Positions 19,126-27,623 of a stretch of 64,000 nt of DNA are shown piece by piece; positions within the stretch are counted from its first letter, which is position 1, and every line of letters starts with the position of its first letter. The position numbers were made by a program, and so were the translations under genes. The notes beneath the pieces are model-generated. The model was not told where the DNA came from. It made no database searches and saw only the letters and a list, made by a program, of their open reading frames with translations. Source of the DNA: Bacteroides intestinalis (lineage in GTDB: Bacteria; Bacteroidota; Bacteroidia; Bacteroidales; Bacteroidaceae); the NCBI RefSeq assembly GCF_003464595.1, contig NZ_QRZF01000004.1, positions 310,001-374,000 of the forward strand, written 5' to 3'.

Positions 19126-21087
19126 TTATTCTTCCATAAACTGAAGTTCAGCCACATGTCCGGCGCCATCCCATCTGGACTCCAAACGAATCACATTACC
19201 TGTTCCAGGTTTAAGTTCGGCAGCAACTTCCACATACTGATATGTATCCCACGAACCGGTAGAAGGCAATCGGAGGCGTTTCTGCACTCCATTCACTATC
19301 AGGTTGGGAGTAGCGACTTGCGACTTCCCATTGGCATAACGCAATCTGATAGTTTTCTGTCCTCCATTCTTTCCATCCACATCTTTCCAGATAGCATATC
19401 CACCTGCCAACGGAAAGTTCAGATAACCAGCTCCGGTGAAACCGATGCAATTTTCCGCATCAGCTTCCAACACCACACCCCCACCAAACTCCATGTGCTC
19501 CGCAGGACAAACCACAGATGGCATCGGTTGCGCAGCACGAACCAAACGAACAGTTTGACAAATTCCCGCATCCAACGTAACAATGTGTTTCCGCTTATCC
19601 GTCTGGAAATCAACAGCACCTTCGTCCACCCAATTATTATGAGCGTCAAAGTATCCCTTACTTGCAGATAGGATATTCAGAGAATCAGGCCAGGAGAAAA
19701 CCCCACCCTTAGAAGTAGCCAGCACTATCTCACTGCCGCTACGAAGGATGCTAACCGCCTGTGAGTTAATATATCCCGGAGTAAAGGAGATACCTTCGAC
19801 TCCTACGGTAGGCATCAGCGAATCACCTTTCCAGTTATGCACAAAAAGACCGTATCTGCTGGCATTCACCGCTATATCCGCCATGACACTATTCAGCATT
19901 TTATTAACCAACTTCACATCTTCCAGATAGATACCACGAGGTGCGAAACCGTCTTTCTCATCCTGTACAAAAATTCCCAAGTCGTCCGAGCCGCACAGTT
20001 CATAGTAATCAAAAGCATTATTACCGGACAAAGCAGCAAGGTGCAACTGAGCTATATTGGGTACACGAGCCCCTATCTCCATAATCATACGAAAATTCTT
20101 TCCCATATAAGGCACATTGGTACGTGTACTTTCCGCAAAACTGTCTTCCGTCTGGAAATGGTGGCGGTATGTATCGATACCTACAAAGTCTATATAAGTA
20201 CCGGTTGTTGAACGCATTTGTTCATTCGTATAAAGTATGGAGTAGAGATCGACATACGTACAGTTCATTCGTGTCCATACCGAGTAAGGGGATTCTTTTA
20301 CAGCCCGTCCCAATTCGCTCATATATTCTACAATAGTGGATGACGGAAAACTGCGTACTTCATTGTTTAGTTGCACACCGATCAAGGTATGTCTGGCTCC
20401 GTTCTCCGCATCCCAGCGGGCGATATGCTCCATGACTTTTCCTAAAACATAGGCCTCACGGGCACATAGCTTCTTATCATTCAAGTCTAAGGTATAGTCT
20501 GAGATATCACGCCGGATTGTAAATTCACTGGTAGTTTCTTTAGAACTACCTGCCGTAGAGAAAGACTGGAAATCACCGGCTTTCGGAGAGTGCATCACAT
20601 AATCGGGAGTTCGCAATTGGTCGGGCTTCAGCCATTGTACATGTCCACCGCTGTTCTGCCCGAACCAAAGTATTTCTACCTTAAAATTATATTTCTGTGC
20701 CAGTCCCATGTAGAGATCCAGGGTGGTCCAGTCAAATTTGTCTTTAGCCGGTTCCACTTCCACCCAATGAATGGGGATGGAAAGGGTATTGAATCCCAGT
20801 GCGGCAGTTTCTTTAATTAATCTTTCGCAGGTGGCTATATCCCAATTCCAACGGTAGCGCAATTTGTCGAAACGCACCTGTACATTGGTCATATAGAAAG
20901 GTTTGTCGTCCACTCTCAGCACATACTTCTGTGAACCGTTGAGTGAAGTGTCTACATAAGAAATTACTTTCTTCTGAGAGTTTTTCCCCTTGCCTGTAAT
21001 GGCAGAAGGAAGTAAGAGCGCCATACATAATAAAATAACAGACTTCATACAAATTGTAGTTCTGTTTACGAAAAGGTTCGTTTTCAT
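19126..21087 (-). CDS. Secreted clan GH-A beta-glycosidase (GH35/GH42-like, possibly DUF4978 type)
   Basis: The start is placed at the ATG at 21087 (653 residues); the frame is open further upstream, but a -7 element at ~21160 would put that part before the transcript. A hydrophobic export segment lies near residues 15-35. The TIM barrel begins with LRVDDKPFYMTNVQVRFDKL and TLSIPIHWVEVEPAKDKFDW, like GH35/GH42 enzymes. GVQLNNEV offers the acid/base Glu (~243) and RMIMEIGARV the nucleophile Glu (~337). The C-terminal ~200 residues are beta-sandwich. It probably removes terminal beta-galactose or a related sugar. The family number is uncertain. It is transcribed alone, ending at the shared terminator at 19064-19099. 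Confidence 0.7.
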   Translation of the reverse strand: MKTNLFVNRTTICMKSVILLCMALLLPSAITGKGKNSQKKVISYVDTSLNGSQKYVLRVDDKPFYMTNVQVRFDKLRYRWNWDIATCERLIKETAALGFNTLSIPIHWVEVEPAKDKFDWTTLDLYMGLAQKYNFKVEILWFGQNSGGHVQWLKPDQLRTPDYVMHSPKAGDFQSFSTAGSSKETTSEFTIRRDISDYTLDLNDKKLCAREAYVLGKVMEHIARWDAENGARHTLIGVQLNNEVRSFPSSTIVEYMSELGRAVKESPYSVWTRMNCTYVDLYSILYTNEQMRSTTGTYIDFVGIDTYRHHFQTEDSFAESTRTNVPYMGKNFRMIMEIGARVPNIAQLHLAALSGNNAFDYYELCGSDDLGIFVQDEKDGFAPRGIYLEDVKLVNKMLNSVMADIAVNASRYGLFVHNWKGDSLMPTVGVEGISFTPGYINSQAVSILRSGSEIVLATSKGGVFSWPDSLNILSASKGYFDAHNNWVDEGAVDFQTDKRKHIVTLDAGICQTVRLVRAAQPMPSVVCPAEHMEFGGGVVLEADAENCIGFTGAGYLNFPLAGGYAIWKDVDGKNGGQKTIRLRYANGKSQVATPNLIVNGVQKRLRLPSTGSWDTYQYVEVAAELKPGTGNVIRLESRWDGAGHVAELQFMEE

Positions 21088-21158
21088 GATACTTCTACTG
21101 ATTTTAAATGATAAAAGACTTATTAAATTACAATACTCCCATACCAAAAGGAGACAGA

Positions 21159-21166
21159 CAAAAGTA
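21159..21166 (-). promoter_or_regulatory. -7 promoter element for the GH-A enzyme
   Basis: TACTTTTG on the minus strand matches TAnnTTTG. The predicted +1 is near 21155, giving a leader of about 70 nt before the ATG at 21087, which supports that start. Confidence 0.5.
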
Positions 21167-21350
21167 CGGGTTTGACTTCGGAACAAGCAGTGAGATATCG
21201 GGAGAAGAGAAGGGTGAAAATGGTCAATATGCAATCAAGTTGTCCCATGTTAATGAAAAAGTTCTCTTCTCTTCATCAGAAAGTTCCTAATAATGCAGAG
21301 GAAAGTTTGCGGCGTCGAATAAAAAGTTATAAATTGCAGATTCATTTATA

Positions 21351-21413
21351 TATTCGTAATCTACAAATATGAATTCGTAAATTACATTTTTATATTCGCA
21401 GACTATGAATATA
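21351..21413 (+). repeat. Three 21-bp direct repeats upstream of the HU-like gene
   Basis: TATTCGTAATCTACAAATATG, AATTCGTAAATTACATTTTTA and TATTCGCAGACTATGAATATA follow one another without a gap, their TTCG cores at 21353, 21374 and 21395. A weaker fourth copy (TTGCAGATTCATTTATAT) may precede them. The array ends 9 bp before a perfect -7 element, where a -33 box would be expected, so it probably binds a regulator that replaces that box. Confidence 0.6.
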
Positions 21414-21422
21414 CTTTTTTAT

Positions 21423-21430
21423 TAACTTTG
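21423..21430 (+). promoter_or_regulatory. -7 promoter element for the HU-like gene
   Basis: TAACTTTG matches TAnnTTTG exactly. It lies directly after the 21-bp repeat array and about 105 bp before the ATG at 21535. Confidence 0.5.
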
Positions 21431-21534
21431 ACAGGTTTTGTATAAAGAGAAAATAAGTTTTATACGAATAGAGAGCAGATTTCTTCCCTATACAGAGCAA
21501 ACAGGAAACATATAACTACTAAATAAATCTATTT

Positions 21535-22158
21535 ATGGCTGAATATGAAATGCAGGAGATGAACCTGCCAAACAAAGACGGGAAGCGCATACTCTATCCC
21601 CGCCTCGTACAATCCGGACAAGCAAGTACGGATTACATCACAAAGATACTGTCCGAAAAGAGTTCATTTACCAGAGGTGACATCAAAGGTCTGCTACAGG
21701 AACTGGCCGATGAACTGGCTTACCAAATGGGACAAGGGAAATCGGTAAAGTTGGATGGAATAGGAACCTTTGTTCCCTCACTGGCTCTGCGCATAGACAA
21801 AGAACGGGAAACCGGAGAAGCAGATAGCACCCGACGAAATGCAAGAAGCATCGTAGTAGGCAGCATCAACTTCAGAGCAGAGAAATCATTGATTCACAAT
21901 ACCAATTATAACTGTGATCTGGAACGTTCGCAACAGAAATTCCGCCGTTCCTCGCAGAAATATACACCGGAAGAACGCCTGGAACAGGCAAAGCAATATC
22001 TTACCGGACATCCTTATATGACGGTCAGGAATTATGTCCAGCTAACAGGGTTGCGCCCCACTACTGCCTCTGTAGAGTTAAGGAAATGGGCCGAGAATCC
22101 GGAAAGTGGTATTACAACTTCCGGACGAGGCACACATAAGGTATATATACAAAGGTAA
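21535..22158 (+). CDS. HU-like DNA-binding protein with C-terminal winged-helix region (HU-HIG type)
   Basis: A 207-residue cytoplasmic protein with no signal. Residues ~15-125 match the HU/IHF-like fold found in Bacteroidales (RLVQSGQASTDYITKIL, SFTRGDIKGLLQELAD, GQGKSVKLDGIGTFVPSL). Residues ~145-207 look like a small winged helix (MTVRNYVQLTGLRPTTASVELRKW). Canonical HU is ~90 residues, so the C-terminal addition is a distinct feature. It probably binds and bends DNA; whether it acts on this locus is unknown. It sits between the GH-A enzyme and HTCS-1, ends ~108 bp before the HTCS-1 start, and has a phased repeat array upstream, which suggests it is itself regulated. Confidence 0.8.
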   Translation: MAEYEMQEMNLPNKDGKRILYPRLVQSGQASTDYITKILSEKSSFTRGDIKGLLQELADELAYQMGQGKSVKLDGIGTFVPSLALRIDKERETGEADSTRRNARSIVVGSINFRAEKSLIHNTNYNCDLERSQQKFRRSSQKYTPEERLEQAKQYLTGHPYMTVRNYVQLTGLRPTTASVELRKWAENPESGITTSGRGTHKVYIQR

Positions 22159-22226
22159 ATTCGTCAAACAGCAGGGACAAATTGGGCAAAACGCCTGTTT
22201 GGAATAGCTGTAACGCGAATTTATTG

Positions 22227-22234
22227 TATTTTTG
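22227..22234 (+). promoter_or_regulatory. Possible -7 promoter element for HTCS-1
   Basis: TATTTTTG matches TAnnTTTG, 31 bp before the chosen ATG (22266). A TTTG at 22198-22201 could act as -33 element but the 25-bp gap is longer than usual. Confidence 0.4.
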
Positions 22235-22265
22235 TTGCAAAGACAAATTCATAACCAAACTGATT

Positions 22266-25200
22266 ATGGAACGACATTCATCCCTATTGATTCTATTGTT
22301 TTTGTTGCTTTTTACAACAAGCGGCACGGCGCAGCCTTACATATTACAACACCTAAGTATAGAAGACGGGTTATCGAATAATTATGTCCAGGACATTGCG
22401 CAAGATAAACGGGGATGTATCTGGATTGCAACCGTACTGGGACTGAACCGGTTCGACGGACTTAAGTTCACCACTTACAAAAGTACTAATTCCAAATTGG
22501 GAAATGATGCGCTGAATACGCTACTCTACAATGAAGAAGAAGATGAATTATGGATAGGAAGTAACAGCGGATTGTATATACTCGATTGCTCTACAGAGCA
22601 ATTCAGAAGATGCATACCCTCAGAAGATATTGCAATCAACAATGTCTCATACTTGGCTCCTGCTTCTGATGGCGGAATATGGATTGTTGGTCACACAGGC
22701 CAAATAATACACTATAACAAAAAGGATGAGAAATACACCTCATTATCAGATCGGATCAAAGGGGAACTAAAACCGTCAAGCTGGTGCGCTTTCGATGACG
22801 GAGAAAGGCATCTGTACATAGGACACGCACAAGGTGGATTGAGTATCATTGATTTGGAAAACAAAACAATCCGCAACCTCTCACATATACCAGAGAACCC
22901 CAATAGCCTGCCCGGAAACAGCGTTTATACAATCTATAAAGACCATCTGGAGAATATCTGGGTGGGCACAAATCAAGGACTCGGATTACTGAACCCAAAG
23001 ACAGATGAATTTACCATCTTCAAACACGAGTCCAATAATCCACATTCATTGATAGCCGACCATATATATGACATCAAGGAAATGGAAGATGGCACCTTAT
23101 GGATAGCCAGTGACATCGGCGGAATCAGTATACTCGACTTGCATAACATCACTTTCAAATCTCCCCAAAACGTACAGTTCTATAACATCACTGCAACGAT
23201 GGATAAACATGGACTTTCATCAGGAAATATACGAAGCCTGTTGCAAGACAAGTTTGGCAATATATGGATAGGTAATTATAGCAGCGGAGTGGACTTTATC
23301 AGTCATACCCAACCTATATTCCATGTACTTCCCTACACCACCCAAGGTAAAAACAAACAGACAAACAAACCTGTCTGGGGACTACTTCAGGACAGTGAAG
23401 GAGAGATATGGCTGGGGGGAGAAAATGAGGCAGTTGTATTTAAAGACAATAAACAACTGAAAAGTTTCGACATCACGAAATATTTATCCAGACCTTACGG
23501 GCAAGTATTCTCTCTTTCAGAATATAGTCCAGGCATTTTTTTACTTGGAATATACGATGACGGTCTGCTGAAGCTTGACACTAAAAGCAATCGGATAGAG
23601 CGAATCAAACTCGATATGAACAACATAGATATTCTTTCCTTCTTCAAAGACATTGACGGAACAATATGGGTAGGTGCCGAATACGGCATATACACCTATA
23701 AAGACGGAGTCATACGGAAAGAGGAAGATATAATCCGACAATTATCCGATAAATCCATATACGGTATTTTGCGCGACCGACAGGGAAAGCTATGGATAGG
23801 TTCCTATGGTGGCAGAATAACGATATTCGACCGGGATTATAAGGCAGTTACGCGGTTGGACCACAACAATGGGTTTAAAACCAACGGAATCAATTCTCTC
23901 TTTATGGATGCGCAAGGCGGTGTCTGGGCAGCAACCCGTAAAGGTATTGGTTATATAAAAGATACCAGTAAACCGGAAGAATTTGAACTCTATGGTTACA
24001 GCCACGGGCTTGAAGATACTTTCGTACGCAGCATCCAGGAAGATTTACAAGGAAATATCTGGATCAGTACCAACAATGGCATTTCTTTATGGAACAAGCA
24101 AAAACTGCAATTTGAAAACTATGATTACCGGGACGGGATACCGATGGGAAATTTCATAGAAGGTTCGGCCTGCTGCACACCGGACGGTACTCTCTACTTC
24201 GCCTCACTGAACGGTGTCTGTTACTTCAATCCGCAAAGCCTGACTACGGACCGCCAAGTAGCCCCTGTACAGATCATGGAATGCAGGCACCTCAATAACC
24301 AGATAGAAAGTCGCCGGGCGGAAGCATTGATTCCAATTACAAACGGGCACATTGACTTACCATATGACCAAAATTCTTTCCGAATCACATTTTCCATATC
24401 GGACTATTCACAAAGTGGACAGGTAGAGTATGCATATCTGATAGAAGGCTTGGAGAATACATGGACCAATACTTTAGGCGAGAGCCAGATTACATTCCGC
24501 AACATTTCTCCCGGTGAATATACCTTTAAGGTAAAGGCACGTTTGAGAAATCAGGAATGGGACGACAATCATGTGGCAACATTGAAAGTATACATCCATC
24601 CGCCACTATGGTTGACGTGGTATGCAAAGATTTTCTACATCCTGCTGGTATTGCTGGGCATCTACAGTTGGTTCCGTTTCTACAAACGCAAGTTGCTGTT
24701 GGAAAGCTCACTCGAACTGGAGAAGAAGAAGAGCCAGAACGAACAGGAACTCAATAACGAACGCCTGCGCTTCTATACCAATATTACGCATGAACTACGC
24801 ACACCGCTGACATTGATACTCGGACCGTTGGAAGATCTGATTAATGATCCGAAAATACCAGCTTTCTACGGTAATAAGATTAAGGTCATTCACAGCAGTG
24901 CACTACGATTGTTGAACCTTATCAATCAGATACTGGAATTCCGCAAGACAGAAACGCAAAACCGGAAACTGACCGTAGCGAAAGGGAACCTGAGTAGCTT
25001 GGTGACAGAAACAGGACTGCGCTATAAAGAACTGAACAGGAATGAGAAAGTGAAGTTCCGCATCAATATTGCAGCAAAAGATGCAAAGATTTATTTCGAT
25101 ACCGATGTCATTTCCACCATATTGAACAATCTGCTGAGTAATGCGATAAAATATACCTCAGAAGGAGAAATCAACCTGATCCTGCGTTCAGCCGATGATG

Positions 25201-26318
25201 GAGGAAATCAGTATACGGAAATCATCGTAAGCGATACCGGATATGGCATAGATGCTGAGGCACTTCCTCATATCTTCGACCGTTACTATCAGGCAAAGGG
25301 GAAACATCAGGCATCCGGTACGGGCATAGGACTTGCTTTAGTAAAGTCGCTTGCCGACCTGCACGAAGGAACACTCCAAGTGGAAAGTGAAATAGGTAAA
25401 GGAACGACTTTCACTTTCCGTCTTCTGACTGAAAACACGTACCCGAATGCGCTGCACAGAGAGGAAAAGGAAACGCTCGCACAGGAAGAGACAGAAATCG
25501 CGGAAACGGTGGAAGAAGAAAAAGAAGAGACTGATACCCGCCCTGTAGTACTGGTAGTGGAAGATAATGACGATATACGCGAATATATTGCCACTTCATT
25601 CAGCAGTAACTACCGCATCTTGACAGCAACGAACGGTAAGGAGGGCTTAGAGCAAGCGCAGAAATATATTCCGGACATCATCATCAGCGACATCATGATG
25701 CCGGAAATGGACGGCATCGAACTCTGCAAGCTGGTGAAGGAAGATATACGCACCAGCCATATCCCCGTCATTCTGCTCACAGCCAAAGATTCCATCCAGG
25801 ATAAAGAAGAAGGATACGAAAGTGGTGCAGACTCCTATCTGACCAAGCCCTTTAGTGCCAAACTGTTGAACAGCCGTGTACACAACCTGCTGGAATCCCG
25901 CAAAAAGCTGGCACTTATAGTAGCCAACCGCACCAAAGAGTTGAAACCAGAACAACAGGAAGAAACCATCAAACTAAATAAGCTGGATGAAGAATTCCTG
26001 ACCAAATTCACCACCATCGTAGAGGAAAATATAGACATGGAAAAGATGGACATGTCCTTCATGATGGAAAAAATGAACATGAGTCATTCCACACTCTACC
26101 GGAAGATCAAGAGCCTGACCGGAATGTCAGGCAATGAACTCATCCGGAAAATCAGACTGAAAAACAGTTTGCGGTTACTGATGGAAGAAGGGCATAATAT
26201 TTCAGAAGCAGCCTATGCAAGCGGCTTCAATGACCTTGGATATTTCCGCTCCTGCTTCAGGGAGGAATATGGAATGGCACCATCAGAATATATCAGGTTA
26301 CGGAAATCGCAAGACTAA
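22266..26318 (+). CDS. Hybrid two-component system regulator HTCS-1
   Basis: The start is placed at the ATG at 22266 (1350 residues) because it begins a signal peptide; the frame extends 84 bp upstream. The order is: periplasmic two-propeller sensor made of Reg_prop repeats (~25-690, e.g. DKRGCIWIATVLGLNRFDG), a Y_Y_Y domain, one membrane segment (~784-803), HisKA with the H-box ITHELRTPLTL (His ~840), HATPase_c (LNNLLSNAIKYT, DTGYGIDAEALPHIF, GTGIGLAL), a receiver (SDIMMPEMDG, Asp ~1140; KPFS) and an AraC-type HTH (~1270-1345). HTCS proteins bind an oligosaccharide in the periplasm and activate the cognate locus. This one most likely controls locus A. All catalytic motifs are intact. It ends overlapping the convergent TolC-like gene by 4 bp. 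Confidence 0.95.
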   Translation: MERHSSLLILLFLLLFTTSGTAQPYILQHLSIEDGLSNNYVQDIAQDKRGCIWIATVLGLNRFDGLKFTTYKSTNSKLGNDALNTLLYNEEEDELWIGSNSGLYILDCSTEQFRRCIPSEDIAINNVSYLAPASDGGIWIVGHTGQIIHYNKKDEKYTSLSDRIKGELKPSSWCAFDDGERHLYIGHAQGGLSIIDLENKTIRNLSHIPENPNSLPGNSVYTIYKDHLENIWVGTNQGLGLLNPKTDEFTIFKHESNNPHSLIADHIYDIKEMEDGTLWIASDIGGISILDLHNITFKSPQNVQFYNITATMDKHGLSSGNIRSLLQDKFGNIWIGNYSSGVDFISHTQPIFHVLPYTTQGKNKQTNKPVWGLLQDSEGEIWLGGENEAVVFKDNKQLKSFDITKYLSRPYGQVFSLSEYSPGIFLLGIYDDGLLKLDTKSNRIERIKLDMNNIDILSFFKDIDGTIWVGAEYGIYTYKDGVIRKEEDIIRQLSDKSIYGILRDRQGKLWIGSYGGRITIFDRDYKAVTRLDHNNGFKTNGINSLFMDAQGGVWAATRKGIGYIKDTSKPEEFELYGYSHGLEDTFVRSIQEDLQGNIWISTNNGISLWNKQKLQFENYDYRDGIPMGNFIEGSACCTPDGTLYFASLNGVCYFNPQSLTTDRQVAPVQIMECRHLNNQIESRRAEALIPITNGHIDLPYDQNSFRITFSISDYSQSGQVEYAYLIEGLENTWTNTLGESQITFRNISPGEYTFKVKARLRNQEWDDNHVATLKVYIHPPLWLTWYAKIFYILLVLLGIYSWFRFYKRKLLLESSLELEKKKSQNEQELNNERLRFYTNITHELRTPLTLILGPLEDLINDPKIPAFYGNKIKVIHSSALRLLNLINQILEFRKTETQNRKLTVAKGNLSSLVTETGLRYKELNRNEKVKFRINIAAKDAKIYFDTDVISTILNNLLSNAIKYTSEGEINLILRSADDGGNQYTEIIVSDTGYGIDAEALPHIFDRYYQAKGKHQASGTGIGLALVKSLADLHEGTLQVESEIGKGTTFTFRLLTENTYPNALHREEKETLAQEETEIAETVEEEKEETDTRPVVLVVEDNDDIREYIATSFSSNYRILTATNGKEGLEQAQKYIPDIIISDIMMPEMDGIELCKLVKEDIRTSHIPVILLTAKDSIQDKEEGYESGADSYLTKPFSAKLLNSRVHNLLESRKKLALIVANRTKELKPEQQEETIKLNKLDEEFLTKFTTIVEENIDMEKMDMSFMMEKMNMSHSTLYRKIKSLTGMSGNELIRKIRLKNSLRLLMEEGHNISEAAYASGFNDLGYFRSCFREEYGMAPSEYIRLRKSQD

Positions 26319-27601
26319 CGCCCCGTAGCCTGCAAATATTCGCACTTCTTCACCTCATACCGGGCATAAGACTCCACATAGCGGTCCTTACTTTGCTGGA
26401 AAAGCGTTTGGGCATCCAGTAAGTCATTCATCGTACAGGTTCCGGCCTTGTAGTAGTCCGTATTCAGGCGAAGATTCTCCATGGCCTGTTCAATGGATCG
26501 CATGGATATTTGCATCTGTTTATAAGCATCCGTCAGGTCGTTCCAATTCTGTTGCATACGGAGGATAAGCAGTTCGCTCTGGTCCGTAAGCTGATTCTCG
26601 GCATTGCGTACCTGGAGTTCCTGTTTCCGCACGTCATGCGAACCGCCCCACCAACCGGATAAAGGAATTGAAACTGTGGCAAAACCCATCCAGAAAGGGT
26701 GGTCTTTATCCATCAGATTGTCATACATATATCCACCGCCAATGGCAACGGTAGGCAGATATTTGCCAACGGTTATGCGGCGTTGCAGCTTATTGGCTTT
26801 GAGGTTCTGCTGCAACAAGTGATATTCATTGGTCAGAACCAGAGAGGACTCAGGGTTCCTGTAAAGTCCCTGCGGATGTTCCGGCAAGACTTCGCCAGCG
26901 ACAGGAGGAACATCCACAATTCCGGAATCTTCTCCTATATACTGTGCCAGCACTTGTTGTGAAAGCGTCAACGCATTCTCAATCTGGCTGCGACTGCTCT
27001 CTATCTCGTTCTGCCGCAACTGTACCTGGAGCAGATCATTGCGCGTTGTCACTCCGGCATTTACCGAAGCTTCGACATCTTTCAGCAGATTAGCCAACTG
27101 TGCCTCGACCACGGTAATGGTCTGCAACTTCTCTTTCAACATCACAACCTGCCAGTAATAGTTCTCAGTAGTAAGTTTCACTTCATTTTCCGACTGGTTA
27201 TATTGCAACCGGTTAACCTGAATGTTTACCTTCGCCAACTTATTACCGTTTACAATCTGCCCTCCCGTGAAAAGCGGCATCGAGGCCGATACGCCCCCTA
27301 CCACTCCTTTCTTCATAAGTGACATTTGCATTCCAGGTCCCATGTCCAACTGGAGTAATCCTTTGTCGGCCATAAATCCCGTACCTGTCGCACTCAAAGA
27401 AAGGAAATACTTGGTGAATGCTTCCTGACTGCCTTGTTTGGCTATTTCCAGATTATTGCCGGCATTCTTTATCCGCACATTGTTTTCAAGAGCCCGTTGC
27501 AGGCATTCGTCCAGAGTATACACACGCTGGGCAGAAACCGGAACCAACTGTGTGAAACCTACTAACAAAAGAAATATATATCGATTCAATCCCTGTTTCA
27601 T
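26315..27601 (-). CDS. TolC-family outer-membrane efflux protein
   Basis: The ATG at 27601 is chosen (428 residues) because it gives a clean signal peptide (MKQGLNRYIFLLLVGF... to VSAQ); an in-frame ATG at 27631 would overlap the pump gene by 8 bp. The protein has the two long coiled-coil repeats of TolC proteins, starting with VYTLDECLQRALENNVRIKN and closing with YYKAGTCTMNDLLDAQTLFQQSKDRY. It forms the outer-membrane exit duct of the tripartite efflux system encoded by the two genes before it. Its stop codon overlaps the stop of HTCS-1 on the other strand (CTAA), and there is no terminator between them. Confidence 0.92.
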   Translation of the reverse strand: MKQGLNRYIFLLLVGFTQLVPVSAQRVYTLDECLQRALENNVRIKNAGNNLEIAKQGSQEAFTKYFLSLSATGTGFMADKGLLQLDMGPGMQMSLMKKGVVGGVSASMPLFTGGQIVNGNKLAKVNIQVNRLQYNQSENEVKLTTENYYWQVVMLKEKLQTITVVEAQLANLLKDVEASVNAGVTTRNDLLQVQLRQNEIESSRSQIENALTLSQQVLAQYIGEDSGIVDVPPVAGEVLPEHPQGLYRNPESSLVLTNEYHLLQQNLKANKLQRRITVGKYLPTVAIGGGYMYDNLMDKDHPFWMGFATVSIPLSGWWGGSHDVRKQELQVRNAENQLTDQSELLILRMQQNWNDLTDAYKQMQISMRSIEQAMENLRLNTDYYKAGTCTMNDLLDAQTLFQQSKDRYVESYARYEVKKCEYLQATGR

Positions 27602-27623
27602 AATGCTGTATCTATTGATTGTT

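Larger units (their letters stand above)
21088..21534. other. Divergent intergenic region with two promoters and a repeat array
   Basis: No gene is seen in these 447 bases. The left part holds the minus-strand promoter of the GH-A enzyme (21159-21166). The right part holds three 21-bp direct repeats (21351-21413), a plus-strand -7 element (21423-21430) and a ~100-nt leader for the HU-like gene. The small open frames here have no recognisable product. Confidence 0.6.

Noticed and set aside
21088..21234. N-terminal extension of the GH-A enzyme to 21234
   Set aside because: A perfect -7 element at 21159-21166 falls inside it, and the extension has no export-signal character.
22182..22265. N-terminal extension of HTCS-1
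   Set aside because: It precedes the signal peptide and contains the likely -7 element at 22227-22234.
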